From Tissierella sp. (GTDB lineage Bacteria > Bacillota > Clostridia > Tissierellales > Tissierellaceae), in NCBI RefSeq assembly GCF_031460495.1, contig NZ_JAVKTS010000004.1:244023-308022 (forward strand): a stretch of DNA of 64,000 bases. Reading direction: 5' to 3'. The translations under genes and the position numbers were made by a program. Positions 35,988 to 45,230 of the stretch are shown in pieces. Position 1 is the stretch's first letter, and each line of letters opens with the position of its first letter. The notes beneath the pieces are model-generated. The model had not been told where the DNA came from, did no database searches, and worked only from the letters and a program-made list of their open reading frames with translations.

Positions 35988-36800
35988 TTATAAGAATTTA
36001 CTCTTTAGGTTATTCCAGTACATGTCCTTATCAAAGTTCAATCTAGTAATAGTTTTATCTGATAACTTGAGGTCAATAGATTTTATATTATTGTATTTAA
36101 ATTCAATTCCGTCATTTATTAATAAAATTGAATTTTCATATCTTAATTCTGGTCTAATAGATATTACAATATCTCCTGGAACTACAGCACTATTTGGCAA
36201 AGATCTATAAGCCTTAGAACTAATAGGTGAGAGTGGAGTAAGCTGTAAAGTCTTTAGGGAGGGATATATAATGCTTCCACCACTGGAAAAGTTGTATGCA
36301 GTAGATCCAACAGGAGTTGATATTATAACTCCATCACCGCTAAATCTTTCAAGATGGTTGTTATCTAAGAAAATTTCCAGATGAACTACCTTAGATTTTA
36401 TACCTTTAACTACTATTTCATTAACACCAGTCAAGAAAAATGATTTGTCTTTAGTGTAAATAGTTGCACTGACTAGAGATATTTTCTCTTCCACATAATC
36501 CTTGTCAATATACTTACTAATAAATTCATCAATATGTTCTGGCAGTATCTCTTGAAAGAAACCTAAATGACCAGTATTAATTCCAACAAAAGGAATCCTT
36601 GGAAATCTATTTCGATGAACTGCTCTTAGAAAGGCACCATCACCGCCTACACAAATATTAAGTTCTGCGTCATAGCTGTATTTCTCCGGTATAGTGAAAT
36701 CTCTATTTTTAAGCTTTTCAATTAATAGCTGTGATGTTTTTCTTGATTCAAAATTGCTGTTTGAAATTACATTAATTATTCTGTTGTTGGTAATATTCAC
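35988..36800 (-). CDS. nadK: NAD kinase
   Basis: 270 residues from GTG 36800 behind GGGGGGT. GGDGAFLRAVH holds the GGDG ATP/NAD site, IPFVGINTGHLGFFQEI the conserved NTGxLGF motif, and DGVIISTPVGSTAYNFSSGG the glycine-rich substrate site. It phosphorylates NAD to NADP using ATP or polyphosphate. Bacterial NadK is about 265-290 residues. It converges on pepF and diverges from an RluA-type synthase. Confidence 0.95.
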   Translation of the reverse strand: MNITNNRIINVISNSNFESRKTSQLLIEKLKNRDFTIPEKYSYDAELNICVGGDGAFLRAVHRNRFPRIPFVGINTGHLGFFQEILPEHIDEFISKYIDKDYVEEKISLVSATIYTKDKSFFLTGVNEIVVKGIKSKVVHLEIFLDNNHLERFSGDGVIISTPVGSTAYNFSSGGSIIYPSLKTLQLTPLSPISSKAYRSLPNSAVVPGDIVISIRPELRYENSILLINDGIEFKYNNIKSIDLKLSDKTITRLNFDKDMYWNNLKSKFL

Positions 36801-36903
36801 AAATTAACCCCCCAATTGGTTTTGGACTTTTAAAAATTATATAATCTGATATAATTAGCTTAGGTATATTATATAATAAAAGCACATAAAATTGGAGGAA
36901 ATT

Positions 36904-37806
36904 ATGAATTTGTTTGAAGAAAATGAAAGTACTGTTATTTTCAAAGTTAAAGAAGATAAGTTAGATTTGGAAAACTTTCTTATAAGCAAAGAGTTATCTG
37001 GAAGATTAATTAGAAGGTTATATAAAGAAAAAAAAATCTATGTTAATGGTAAATTTGTGAGAAAGGGTAGTATACTTAATATAGGAGATTTGGTATCCAT
37101 TTATATGGATGATGAAATAGAGAATACCACAGCTGAAAAAATGGATATAGATATTGTTTACGAAGACTTTGACCTTTTAATATTAAATAAGCAACCGAAT
37201 ATTGTAGTTCATCCTACGAAGTCCCACCAAGAAAATACCTTATCCAATGGTATTGCCTATTATTTTCAAGAAAAGGGAATAAAAAAGAAAATTAGATTTG
37301 TAAACAGATTAGATATGGACACTACCGGTATACTAATAGTTGCCAAGAATCCTTTTGCCCATCAACAGATGGCATTGCAATTTGAATCTAATGAAGTAGA
37401 AAAAAAGTATCAGGCAATAGTTTCAGGAGCTGTAGAAAAGGAGCAGGCTTTTATTAATTTTCCAATTGGTAGAGAAGAAGATAGGAGTATTAGAAAAACA
37501 GTAATAGAAAATGGTCAAGAGGCTTTAACTAAATATACCCTCATAGAAAGATATAACAATGCTTCTTTCCTTGATGTTCAAATATTTACAGGTAGATCTC
37601 ACCAAATAAGAGTTCATCTAGAGTATATAGGTCATCCAATAATAGGTGATACTTTGTATAATGAAGAAAGCCCTTATATTAATAGGCAAGCTCTTCATTC
37701 ATATTATTTAAAAATAAAACATCCAAGAACAGGACAATTTATGGAGTTTATTGCTCCGTTACCAAAAGATATGAAAGAATTAATTAACCAGCTAAAGAAT
37801 AAGTAA
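36904..37806 (+). CDS. RluA family 23S rRNA pseudouridine synthase (RluD-like)
   Basis: 300 residues from ATG 36904; the in-frame TTG at 36892 is part of the GGAGG site. S4 domain about 20-75, then the catalytic motif VNRLDMDTTGILIVAKN and the C-terminal GRSHQIRVHLEYIGHPIIGD. It is the second RluA-type paralogue in the window, only distantly similar to the one at 4946 and closer to the RluD/YlyB or YhcT pattern; target uridines unknown. Its last codons form one arm of a long terminator hairpin shared with the converging gene. Confidence 0.9.
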   Translation: MNLFEENESTVIFKVKEDKLDLENFLISKELSGRLIRRLYKEKKIYVNGKFVRKGSILNIGDLVSIYMDDEIENTTAEKMDIDIVYEDFDLLILNKQPNIVVHPTKSHQENTLSNGIAYYFQEKGIKKKIRFVNRLDMDTTGILIVAKNPFAHQQMALQFESNEVEKKYQAIVSGAVEKEQAFINFPIGREEDRSIRKTVIENGQEALTKYTLIERYNNASFLDVQIFTGRSHQIRVHLEYIGHPIIGDTLYNEESPYINRQALHSYYLKIKHPRTGQFMEFIAPLPKDMKELINQLKNK

Positions 37807-37830
37807 ATACTTATTCTTTAGCTGGTTTTT
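37788..37830 (+). terminator. Long terminator overlapping the 3' ends of two convergent genes
   Basis: A perfect 17-bp stem (5' arm 37788-37804, loop AAAT, 3' arm 37809-37825) followed by TTTTT. The 5' arm encodes the end of the synthase (QLKNK) and the 3' arm the end of the leftward protein (PAKE). The T run favours termination on the + strand. Confidence 0.88.
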
Positions 37831-38446
37831 CTATAATTTCAATTTTATTATTTTCCTTCTTAGGTGTATTCAGTGCCTTAAATATTTCCATCATTTTAGC
37901 CATTTCTTTTATTTTATCATTATCCATTTTATTGTCGTTACTCATTAGTGGACCAATTAAGTTCATCAGAGAATTTGGATCTTTTAAGCCTTCTTGGTTG
38001 CTCATGACAGAGTTAAGCATAGTAAACATAGTTTTGTACTTATCCATATTTATAATTAAATCTATTACTGTTCCTACATTATTTACATCTGATTTAGGTA
38101 CTTCCTTTTGTATAGTTCCTATTATTTTACTTATTCTTTCCTTATTGTTTGCAACAGGGATAGGTTTTTCCACATATCTATACTCATCATTTTGCATAAA
38201 ATTAACCAATTCATTAATTTTAATTAATTTTTCAGTAAATAATATTGATTTATTTATCAAAGGTATGTAATCTTCGGGAAAATAAGGTCCTATTTTTTTT
38301 ACAACATTAATTTTCTCAACAGTATACTTAGGGTTTAGTTCAATAGTATTTATAAACTTTCCAAATGTATTTAAGCTAGAGAATTCAATGTCTTTATTTT
38401 TTCCCATGAAAAGTATTATCATCATTATCAAGAATTTGTTTTCCAA
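37811..38446 (-). CDS. Uncharacterised helical protein
   Basis: 211 residues from TTG 38446 behind TTTAGGGGGGC. A short hydrophobic N-terminus (LIMMIILFMG) may be an anchor; the rest is hydrophilic and helical, with Asn/Met/Lys-rich stretches (MNLIGPLMSNDNKMDNDKIKEMAKMMEIF). I know no family for it. Similar 'helical protein with PLMS repeats' genes occur in sporulating Clostridia near ribosome-linked genes, but this is only recollection. Its stop lies inside the terminator of the converging synthase gene. Confidence 0.65.
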   Translation of the reverse strand: MENKFLIMMIILFMGKNKDIEFSSLNTFGKFINTIELNPKYTVEKINVVKKIGPYFPEDYIPLINKSILFTEKLIKINELVNFMQNDEYRYVEKPIPVANNKERISKIIGTIQKEVPKSDVNNVGTVIDLIINMDKYKTMFTMLNSVMSNQEGLKDPNSLMNLIGPLMSNDNKMDNDKIKEMAKMMEIFKALNTPKKENNKIEIIEKPAKE

Positions 38447-38576
38447 TATTAGCCCCCCTAAATTATAAGATATAATATTTAGTATATGCTAAAGCGAAGT
38501 AATAGTTACCCCTTGATTTAGTAATATATTTACTCATAACTTCATACAATAAAGATAAAAGAGAGGAGGTAATATA

Positions 38577-38861
38577 GTGAAAGATAAACATATAAAAAAA
38601 ATAATTGATAATATTGAGGAGTATAATCCTAGTGAAGCGGAGGTATTAATGATTGGCAATTTTGCAGATAAGTACAAAGATAAATCGGAAGAAGATATAT
38701 TTGTTGAGATAATAAAAGTAAAGAGTGAAATGGAGGATCAAATTAGTGAGGAACAATTTGAGACAATACTTAGCAAATTAGATAGTATTAGACCAATGTT
38801 ATCAGATGAACAGAATGAAAAATTGGATAAGGTTTTAGAAATGCTGAATAATAACAAATAA
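38577..38861 (+). CDS. Small acidic helical protein of unknown function
   Basis: 94 residues from GTG 38577 behind GAGAGGAGG. Predicted all-helical and acidic (EEYNPSEAEVLMIGNFADKY, then KLDSIRPMLSDEQNEKLDKVLEML). No membrane segment or known domain. It is flanked by its own upstream region and a strong terminator, so it is monocistronic. Its size and composition suggest a regulator or small structural protein, but there is no direct evidence. Confidence 0.68.
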   Translation: MKDKHIKKIIDNIEEYNPSEAEVLMIGNFADKYKDKSEEDIFVEIIKVKSEMEDQISEEQFETILSKLDSIRPMLSDEQNEKLDKVLEMLNNNK

Positions 38862-38864
38862 TTT

Positions 38865-38896
38865 AAAAAAATGGATCTTTTAAGATCCATTTTTTT
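38865..38896 (+). terminator. Terminator after the small acidic protein gene
   Basis: AAAAAAATGGATCTT and AAGATCCATTTTTTT form a 15-bp stem with a 2-base core loop and seven T. Confidence 0.92.
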
Positions 38897-38992
38897 AAAT
38901 TATTCTAGGTTAATTTACAAATGTAGGAAATGGACATTAAGCTATATTGGTGTTATAATTTATATACATTATGTAAACCTAAGGAGGTTTTT

Positions 38993-40738
38993 ATGAAATT
39001 TAATAGTAAAGTTAAAATACTTTTATGTATAATTATTTCAATAGTAATATTATTAGTTGGATTATACTTTTTCAAAGCTAAGAGCAAAGCTGAAGAGATT
39101 AGCTATCCATTGTTTCTAAATCATGTAGAAAAGGGCTTGGTTGATGAAGTTTTACTATCCAATAGCGGGAAGATAAAGGTAAAACTTAAGAATGGGAACG
39201 ATATTATCACTGATAACCCTAGAACTGAGAATTTTAAAGAGGAACTGCTATTATATAATGTAAAAGTCATAGAGAATGAAATTACTTTAAATGAAGGGAT
39301 TCCTATTATATTACTAGTAGCAGGAATGGGTTTAATGGCATATTATCTAAATAAAAATACATCTAAGCAAGCTGAAAAAGAAATGTCAGATATGTCAAAG
39401 ATGGATGCGTTAAATTCCTCCACTACAATAAATTTCAAAGATGTGGCAGGGAACGAAGAGGCTAAAGAATCTTTAATGGATATGGTTGATTTTATAAAGA
39501 ATCCAGAAGTATATAATAACTATGGAGCAAGATTGCCTAGAGGGGTACTACTATATGGAGCACCAGGAACAGGAAAAACACTTTTAGCGAAAGCTATGGC
39601 AGGAGAAGCAGGAGTACCATTTTATGCTGTATCAGGCTCAGATTTTGTACAAGTATATGCAGGAGTTGGTGCTAGTCGTATAAGAGAACTATTTAAGAAG
39701 GCAAAAGAAACTGGTAAATCAGTTATTTTTATTGATGAGATTGATTCTCTTGGGAAAAAGAGAAAATCCGGTGATAATCCTTCAGGTAGTGAAGAAGGGG
39801 ATAGAACTCTAAATGCTTTGTTAACAGAGATGTCAGGATTTAATGAAAATGATGGTATAATTGTTGTAGCTGCAACTAATAGAATAGACATACTAGATGA
39901 AGCTTTACTTAGACCAGGGAGATTTGATAGACAAGTGGAAGTTTCTTTACCAGATGTTAATGGTAGATTTAAAATACTAGAACTGCATAGTAAGAATAAA
40001 CCTGTTGCAAAGAATGTAGATTTGAAAAAATTAGCTTTGGAGACTATATATTTTAGTGGTGCTAAACTAGAAAATCTAATGAATGAATCTGCAATTATTG
40101 CAGTAAAAGAAAAATCAAAAGAAATAACAAAGGATCATATTAACAAAGCCTATTATTCTGTTTTAGTCGGGGATGAAAAGAAAGATAGATCTGGAATAAG
40201 CCATATAGATAAAGAAATAACAGCTTACCATGAAGCTGGACATGCTTTAGTTGCCAAACTAATAGCAAAAGACAATAGGGTAACTAAGGTGAGTATAATA
40301 CCTAGTACAAGGGGAATGGGAGGATTTAGCTTAAATATTCCTCCTGATAAGATGTATCAAACCAAGAAAGACATAATATCAAGTATAATGATAGCACTTG
40401 GTGGAAGGGCAGCCGAAGAGATTATATATAGTAAAGAAGATATAACTACAGGTGCTTCATCTGATTTGGAAAAAGCTACAGATATGACTTTATCCATGAT
40501 TGGAGTATATGGAATGGATGAGACTATAGGACTCTTGAACTATAATGTATTATCTAATAAAAATCTTGATGATGGAGCATTGCTAATCAGAGCTAAAGAA
40601 ATTTTAGATAATCTTTACTCAGAAACAATCACTCTTTTAATGAATCATAGAAAAGAACTAGAGTCATTGACAATCAATCTTATAGAAAAAGAAGTATTAA
40701 ATGAGGAAGAAATAAACAACATACTTTCCAAGATATAG
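38993..40738 (+). CDS. Short FtsH-type AAA+ zinc metalloprotease
   Basis: 581 residues from ATG 38993 behind AAGGAGG. Two membrane segments (about 8-28 and 103-120) enclose a small outer domain of ~70 residues. The AAA+ module has Walker A GAPGTGKT (189-196), VIFIDEID and the SRH ATNRIDILDEALLRPGRFD. The protease site is H413-E-A-G-H417 with the later acidic ligand in TTGASSDLEKAT. It degrades membrane and regulatory proteins. It is shorter than housekeeping FtsH (about 610-660) and lacks the usual charged C-terminal tail, so it is probably a paralogue; whether another ftsH exists cannot be seen here. Confidence 0.9.
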   Translation: MKFNSKVKILLCIIISIVILLVGLYFFKAKSKAEEISYPLFLNHVEKGLVDEVLLSNSGKIKVKLKNGNDIITDNPRTENFKEELLLYNVKVIENEITLNEGIPIILLVAGMGLMAYYLNKNTSKQAEKEMSDMSKMDALNSSTTINFKDVAGNEEAKESLMDMVDFIKNPEVYNNYGARLPRGVLLYGAPGTGKTLLAKAMAGEAGVPFYAVSGSDFVQVYAGVGASRIRELFKKAKETGKSVIFIDEIDSLGKKRKSGDNPSGSEEGDRTLNALLTEMSGFNENDGIIVVAATNRIDILDEALLRPGRFDRQVEVSLPDVNGRFKILELHSKNKPVAKNVDLKKLALETIYFSGAKLENLMNESAIIAVKEKSKEITKDHINKAYYSVLVGDEKKDRSGISHIDKEITAYHEAGHALVAKLIAKDNRVTKVSIIPSTRGMGGFSLNIPPDKMYQTKKDIISSIMIALGGRAAEEIIYSKEDITTGASSDLEKATDMTLSMIGVYGMDETIGLLNYNVLSNKNLDDGALLIRAKEILDNLYSETITLLMNHRKELESLTINLIEKEVLNEEEINNILSKI

Positions 40739-40762
40739 TATGAAAATTCAACTTATATTAAC

Positions 40763-40791
40763 TTGAAAAATCAAATAAAAAAGTGTATAAT
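40763..40791 (+). promoter_or_regulatory. Promoter of the 6S RNA gene
   Basis: TTGAAA at 40763-40768 and a perfect TATAAT at 40786-40791 with a 17-base spacer; transcription should start at about 40798-40801. Confidence 0.8.
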
Positions 40792-40800
40792 AGAATTATA

Positions 40801-40975
40801 AAGATTCTGTGGTGTGCGTTGGCTATGATAATTCAACCGACATAACAGACATGGGTGTCTGAGTTTATTATTGGATAACAAGCCCCTTTTAGGGGAAGTT
40901 AGAAGATAATAACAGGAACCCCCCTTTTAAAAAAGGCGGGCATGAATTAGATTAGATGACGGCATTATGGATATT
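40801..40975 (+). ncRNA. ssrS: 6S RNA
   Basis: No protein is encoded in 40739-41065. The RNA ends pair as in 6S RNA: 40807-40819 (CTGTGGTGTGCGT) pairs with 40960-40971 (ACGGCATTATGG) over 12 pairs with one bulged G, the same geometry as the E. coli GAGATGT-TCGC / GCGGCATCTC closing stem. The middle is a long imperfect duplex with an open region (TTCAACCGACATAAC on one side, TAACAGGAACC on the other) that would mimic an open promoter. 6S RNA binds the vegetative RNA polymerase holoenzyme and lowers promoter use in slow growth. It has its own promoter and terminator. Exact ends are approximate. Confidence 0.82.
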
Positions 40976-40977
40976 TA

Positions 40978-41012
40978 AATCCTCTTAAGGTTAACCCTAA
41001 GAGGATTTTTTA
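40978..41012 (+). terminator. Terminator of the 6S RNA gene
   Basis: ATCCTCTTA and TAAGAGGAT pair over 9 bp, enclosing a GGTTAACC core, and are followed by TTTTT. Confidence 0.88.
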
Positions 41013-41065
41013 TTAGATATTTATTTTTCAAATCAATTTGTTAAATAATATTAGCTTAGTAAAAG

Positions 41066-43084
41066 CTACTCTTGAAATGCTTCTTTGTACTGAAGTTTAT
41101 ATAAATCATAATACATTCCTTCTTGAGCTAGCAGTCTTTGATGATTACCACTTTCCTTAATGACCCCATTACTTAAGACAATAATATTATCTGCGTGCTG
41201 TATAGTTGAAAGCCTATGGGCAACAGCAATAGTGGTTCTGTTTTTAATCAATTTTTGTAAAGCATCTTGTATTAATAGTTCAGTTTCTGTATCTATACTG
41301 GAAGTAGCTTCATCTAATATTAATATAGCAGGATTATATGCTAGTGTTCGTGCAAATGCAAGAAGCTGTCTTTCACCAGAGGATAAAGTAGAGCCTCTTT
41401 CCATAACTGGCTCCTTATATTTATGTGGTAATTTATCTATAAAATAATGAGCATTTACATGTTTTGATACTTCTATTACCTTATCATCAGGTATTTCCAA
41501 ATTGTTTAAACGAATATTTTCTTCTATTGTACCTGTGAACAAAAATACATCTTGCAATACAACTCCAATATTCTCTCTTAACTGAAATTTATCATAATTT
41601 CTAATATTAATACCGTCTATTAATATTTCTCCTCGTTGTATATCATAAAACCTAGTAATAAGATTAATAATAGAAGATTTTCCTGCGCCTGTTGCACCAA
41701 CAAAAGCCACAGTTTCCCCTGGATTAATTGTAAAGCTAATATCTTTCAATACCCAATTATCAGAGTCGTATGCAAACCAAACATTTTTGAACTCGATTTT
41801 ACCTTTCATATGATTTATATTAATTGGAGTTTTTGGATTTTCTATTATACTATTATCATCTAGTACACTGAAAATTCTTTCACTAGATGCCATAGCTGAC
41901 TGGAGTATATTATATTTCTCAGTTAGATCAAGAATTGGTTCAAAGAATTTTTGTAGATAATCTATAAATGCATATAATACTCCAAATTCAATAGCATTAG
42001 ATATAACTTTTCCGCCTCCAAAGTATATTAGAACTGCAATACCTAAAGAACGCACCACTTCAATGGAAGGTCTAAAGATAGCAAATAAAGTTATTTCTTT
42101 TTTGGATGTATCTAAATAATCTGCATTTATACTATCAAATTGATATGCCATCTTATTTTCCTTTTTAAAGATTTGAATAATTCTCATTCCAGTAATATTT
42201 TCATTCAATGTGGAATTGATTTTAGCTAATTGAGATTTACCTACTCTATAAATAACTCTAATCTTATTTCTAAATATTATTGATGCTATTAAAATAAAAG
42301 GGACTAAGGCAAAAGACAGTAATGCCAGTGTTACATCCATATTAATCATAACGAAAACAATACCAACTAAAATAAATAGATCTTTAAAGAGGTTTACCAA
42401 TACACCAGTATACATTTCATTAAGGGTTTCTGTATCATTTGTTACTCGAGTAACAAGTCTGCCAATTGGATTTCTATCAAAATAAGAAATAGAGAGGCTT
42501 TGAATATGTGAGAATACCTCTTGTCTTATATTGAATACTATTTTTTGCGAAGTATAATTAAGTATGAGTACTTGTAAATAGTTAAATATAAAGGCTAGTA
42601 TGATAGAAAGTAAAAATATAATAGATACACTATTTATACCTTTAATATCTAATTCTCTAAAATTCATATAAGATTCATTGTCCAGTAGAATTCTATTTGA
42701 TATGGATTCTTCATTAATGGAACCTAAGTAATAGTCACCATCTTCTTGAACAATATTAACCAAAGGGTAAGAATTTATCAAATTTCGATGGTTTTCATCT
42801 ATAGTATCAACTCTTACATAATTATTTCCATTAAAGATAACGCCTTCATAGGGTGAATCTATTTCCATTTCATACATTGATTTTTTATATCCTGTTAAAT
42901 GCTCATCTATAGTAATCTTAACTAGATAAGGTCTTAAAAGCTCTAGACCCGTAGCTACAACCATCATTATGATAGCTATTGAAAGGTAAATCCAATAGGG
43001 TTTAGCATATTTTAATAGTCGCTTCATAAGTCTTGAATCATAAGCCTTACCCAATATCTCATCATCATGAAAATCATTGCTCAT
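41066..43084 (-). CDS. Heterodimeric ABC exporter subunit with canonical ATPase site (BmrD-like)
   Basis: 672 residues. Permease region with six segments; between segments 1 and 2 there is an ~80-residue extracytoplasmic insertion (about 50-140), which matches the insertion of B. subtilis BmrD (YheH, 673 residues). The ATPase has Walker A GATGAGKSS, an atypical signature LSSGERQ and a catalytic Walker B ILILDEATSSID with glutamate. Together with the subunit encoded just upstream it should form a multidrug-type heterodimer. Start ATG 43084 behind AAGGAGG; only 11 bases separate it from the partner gene. Confidence 0.9.
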   Translation of the reverse strand: MSNDFHDDEILGKAYDSRLMKRLLKYAKPYWIYLSIAIIMMVVATGLELLRPYLVKITIDEHLTGYKKSMYEMEIDSPYEGVIFNGNNYVRVDTIDENHRNLINSYPLVNIVQEDGDYYLGSINEESISNRILLDNESYMNFRELDIKGINSVSIIFLLSIILAFIFNYLQVLILNYTSQKIVFNIRQEVFSHIQSLSISYFDRNPIGRLVTRVTNDTETLNEMYTGVLVNLFKDLFILVGIVFVMINMDVTLALLSFALVPFILIASIIFRNKIRVIYRVGKSQLAKINSTLNENITGMRIIQIFKKENKMAYQFDSINADYLDTSKKEITLFAIFRPSIEVVRSLGIAVLIYFGGGKVISNAIEFGVLYAFIDYLQKFFEPILDLTEKYNILQSAMASSERIFSVLDDNSIIENPKTPININHMKGKIEFKNVWFAYDSDNWVLKDISFTINPGETVAFVGATGAGKSSIINLITRFYDIQRGEILIDGINIRNYDKFQLRENIGVVLQDVFLFTGTIEENIRLNNLEIPDDKVIEVSKHVNAHYFIDKLPHKYKEPVMERGSTLSSGERQLLAFARTLAYNPAILILDEATSSIDTETELLIQDALQKLIKNRTTIAVAHRLSTIQHADNIIVLSNGVIKESGNHQRLLAQEGMYYDLYKLQYKEAFQE

Positions 43085-43095
43085 AGTAATCCTCC

Positions 43096-44847
43096 TTAAT
43101 CATTAATTAGTTTTTCTTCTAGTAGTTGCTTTTCGTATAAATCCGCGTATAGACCATTAAGTGCTAGAAGGTAAGAGTGAGTTCCTCTTTCAACGATCTT
43201 TCCATCGGACAAGAAAATTATCTCATCACAATTTTTTACAGTAGATATTCTGTGACTTATAATAATTGTAGTTCTTGTATTCATGATCTTACCTAAATTC
43301 TTAAGTATATTCTCCTCAGTTTCTGTATCTACGGCTGACAAACTATCATCTAGTACAAGAACTGAAGGTTCCTTAATTATTGCACGAGCAATGGAGGTTC
43401 TTTGTTTTTGGCCGCCAGATAATGTAACACCTCTCTCACCTAATATAGTTTGAAATTGGTTGGGAAACTCTATGATATTATCATAGACTTCTGCTAGTTG
43501 AGCTGCTTCAATGACTTTATCATAGGATGTAGATTCATCAAAACCAAATCCTATATTAGCTTCAATTGTTGAGGAAAACAGGAAGTTATCTTGAGGTACA
43601 TAGCCAATATTTTCTCTAAGGGATTTAAGGGAAATTTCTTTAATATCAATATTATCAAATGATATACTCCCATCTTCAATATCATAAAGTCTTAATAATA
43701 GGTTTACAATGGTTGTTTTCCCACTACCGGTTCTACCCACTATTGCTAATGATTTTCCTTGATCTATGGAAAAACTTAGATTTTCAAGGGCATAAGTCTC
43801 TGAACCTGGATATTTAAAACTAACATTTTCAAATTTAACTATTCCTTTAGCCTTATCTAAGGAAATAGGATTTATAGGTTCTGGTATATCTGATACTTCA
43901 TTTAAGATAGTATTAATTCTCTCCATAGATGCAGAACCCCTCTGTAAAATATTAATGACCCATCCCAATGCCATCATTGGCCAAATTAACAGTCCTAAGT
44001 ATGAATTAAAAGCAATAAAATCGCCTAAAGTAATCCTATTCAATATAACTTCTTTACCGCCAAAAAAAATAACTAAGAGAAAACTAACTGAAGATATAAA
44101 TTGTATAAATGGATGAAAGGTTCCTGAAACTAGGACTAAATCTAGATTCTTCTTTAAATTGTCATTATTTACTTCTGAAAACTTATTCAGTACTAATTCC
44201 TCTTGAACAAAAGATTTTATAACTCTAATACCAGAAAAACTCTCCTGAGTTGTATCTGTAAGGTCAGAAAATGACTCTTGAACAATTCTAAATCTCTTAT
44301 GTATTATCTTTCCAAACTTACTTACAAATAAAAAAATAAAGGGTAAGGTAAATAATGCGATAGCAGTTAGTTTAATATTTGTAGTACGGGCCATCATAAC
44401 AAATGAAAGAATGGTCATAAAACTAGAATCTACTATCATCATTATTCCCTGACCCATTGCCATTCTAACTGCATTAACATCATTAGTGGCATGAGCCATT
44501 AAGTCACCAGTTTTATGGGTATTAAAGTAGTTTGGTGAAAGTGTTAACAAATGATTAAATATCCTTTTTCTTAGATAATATTCAAGAGTACGGGAGGTAC
44601 CAAAAATATAGATTCTCCAAGAATACCTACCAACACCAATAATTACACCGGTTAAGATAGTTAATAGTACATAATTTAATATTCTACTTGAACTTAAAGT
44701 GTTATTCTGAAAATCATTTGTCAGATTTCTAAAAATCTGGGGAACAACAAGCTGAACAGAATCAATAATTAAAAGCCAAAACACACCAATCAAATACTTC
44801 CATTTGTGTTTAGATACAAAGTCTTTTAGCGTCAGAAAAGATCTCAT
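43096..44847 (-). CDS. Heterodimeric ABC exporter subunit with degenerate ATPase site (BmrC-like)
   Basis: 583 residues from ATG 44847, chosen because AAAAGGAGAT is the only good ribosome site; a frame-open TTG at 44898 has none. The length equals B. subtilis BmrC (YheI, 585). Six membrane segments, then an ATPase with Walker A GRTGSGKTT, a normal signature LSGGQKQRTS, but Walker B VLVLDDSLSAVD, where aspartate replaces the catalytic glutamate. This is the hallmark of the degenerate half of heterodimeric exporters and fits the canonical partner downstream. Confidence 0.9.
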   Translation of the reverse strand: MRSFLTLKDFVSKHKWKYLIGVFWLLIIDSVQLVVPQIFRNLTNDFQNNTLSSSRILNYVLLTILTGVIIGVGRYSWRIYIFGTSRTLEYYLRKRIFNHLLTLSPNYFNTHKTGDLMAHATNDVNAVRMAMGQGIMMIVDSSFMTILSFVMMARTTNIKLTAIALFTLPFIFLFVSKFGKIIHKRFRIVQESFSDLTDTTQESFSGIRVIKSFVQEELVLNKFSEVNNDNLKKNLDLVLVSGTFHPFIQFISSVSFLLVIFFGGKEVILNRITLGDFIAFNSYLGLLIWPMMALGWVINILQRGSASMERINTILNEVSDIPEPINPISLDKAKGIVKFENVSFKYPGSETYALENLSFSIDQGKSLAIVGRTGSGKTTIVNLLLRLYDIEDGSISFDNIDIKEISLKSLRENIGYVPQDNFLFSSTIEANIGFGFDESTSYDKVIEAAQLAEVYDNIIEFPNQFQTILGERGVTLSGGQKQRTSIARAIIKEPSVLVLDDSLSAVDTETEENILKNLGKIMNTRTTIIISHRISTVKNCDEIIFLSDGKIVERGTHSYLLALNGLYADLYEKQLLEEKLIND

Positions 44848-44913
44848 ATTTTTTGTAATCTCCTTTTTTATATTTTTCACTAACATTTCGATACTCAAAA
44901 CAAATTACCTATT

Positions 44914-44939
44914 ATTATTATAATGTAAATTATAATAAT
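44914..44939. repeat. Perfect inverted repeat upstream of the ABC exporter pair
   Basis: ATTATTATAA and TTATAATAAT, 10-bp arms with a 6-base centre, ~70 bases before the BmrC-like start in the divergent gap (44848-45044). It overlaps TATAAT-like -10 boxes on both strands and could be an operator, although AT-rich sequence makes chance occurrence possible. Confidence 0.4.
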
Positions 44940-45044
44940 TTACAGTAGTAAATAAATTATTTAATTATAAAGTATAAAAGTACTCATATTGTGGGACAAT
45001 TACTTATAAGAAATGTGTGTAATTAAAATTAGGAGGTAAAGAAA

Positions 45045-45230
45045 TTGGAATTAACAACAAAAGAACTTGTAAAAAAGATGATATTAGATTCACAAGAGAT
45101 GGTAAGAGATTATGAAGTTCATTCAAAAAAAGTCAATGATACAGAAGTAGCAGACATATTTAAAAAATTTGCAGAAGAATGTGGATACCAAGCAGCAGAG
45201 CTCCAAAAAATATTGAAAGAAAAATTCTAA
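45045..45230 (+). CDS. Small helical protein of unknown function
   Basis: 61 residues from TTG 45045 behind TTAGGAGGT. It is a helical hairpin in appearance (MELTTKELVKKMILDSQEMV, then EVADIFKKFAEECGYQAAEL), reminiscent of one half of a ferritin-like or DUF2383 four-helix bundle, with Glu and His residues but no complete metal site. It stands ahead of the YtxH gene by 106 bases. The ribosome site and conserved look of the helix support a real gene. Confidence 0.65.
   Translation: MELTTKELVKKMILDSQEMVRDYEVHSKKVNDTEVADIFKKFAEECGYQAAELQKILKEKF

Noticed and set aside
35962..36210. An 82-residue forward frame after pepF
   Set aside because: It runs through the pepF/nadK hairpin and is opposite the NAD kinase C-terminus.
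40741..41012. A riboswitch or T-box ahead of a gene
   Set aside because: The structured RNA ends in its own terminator and the neighbouring gene points the other way; the end stem matches 6S RNA.
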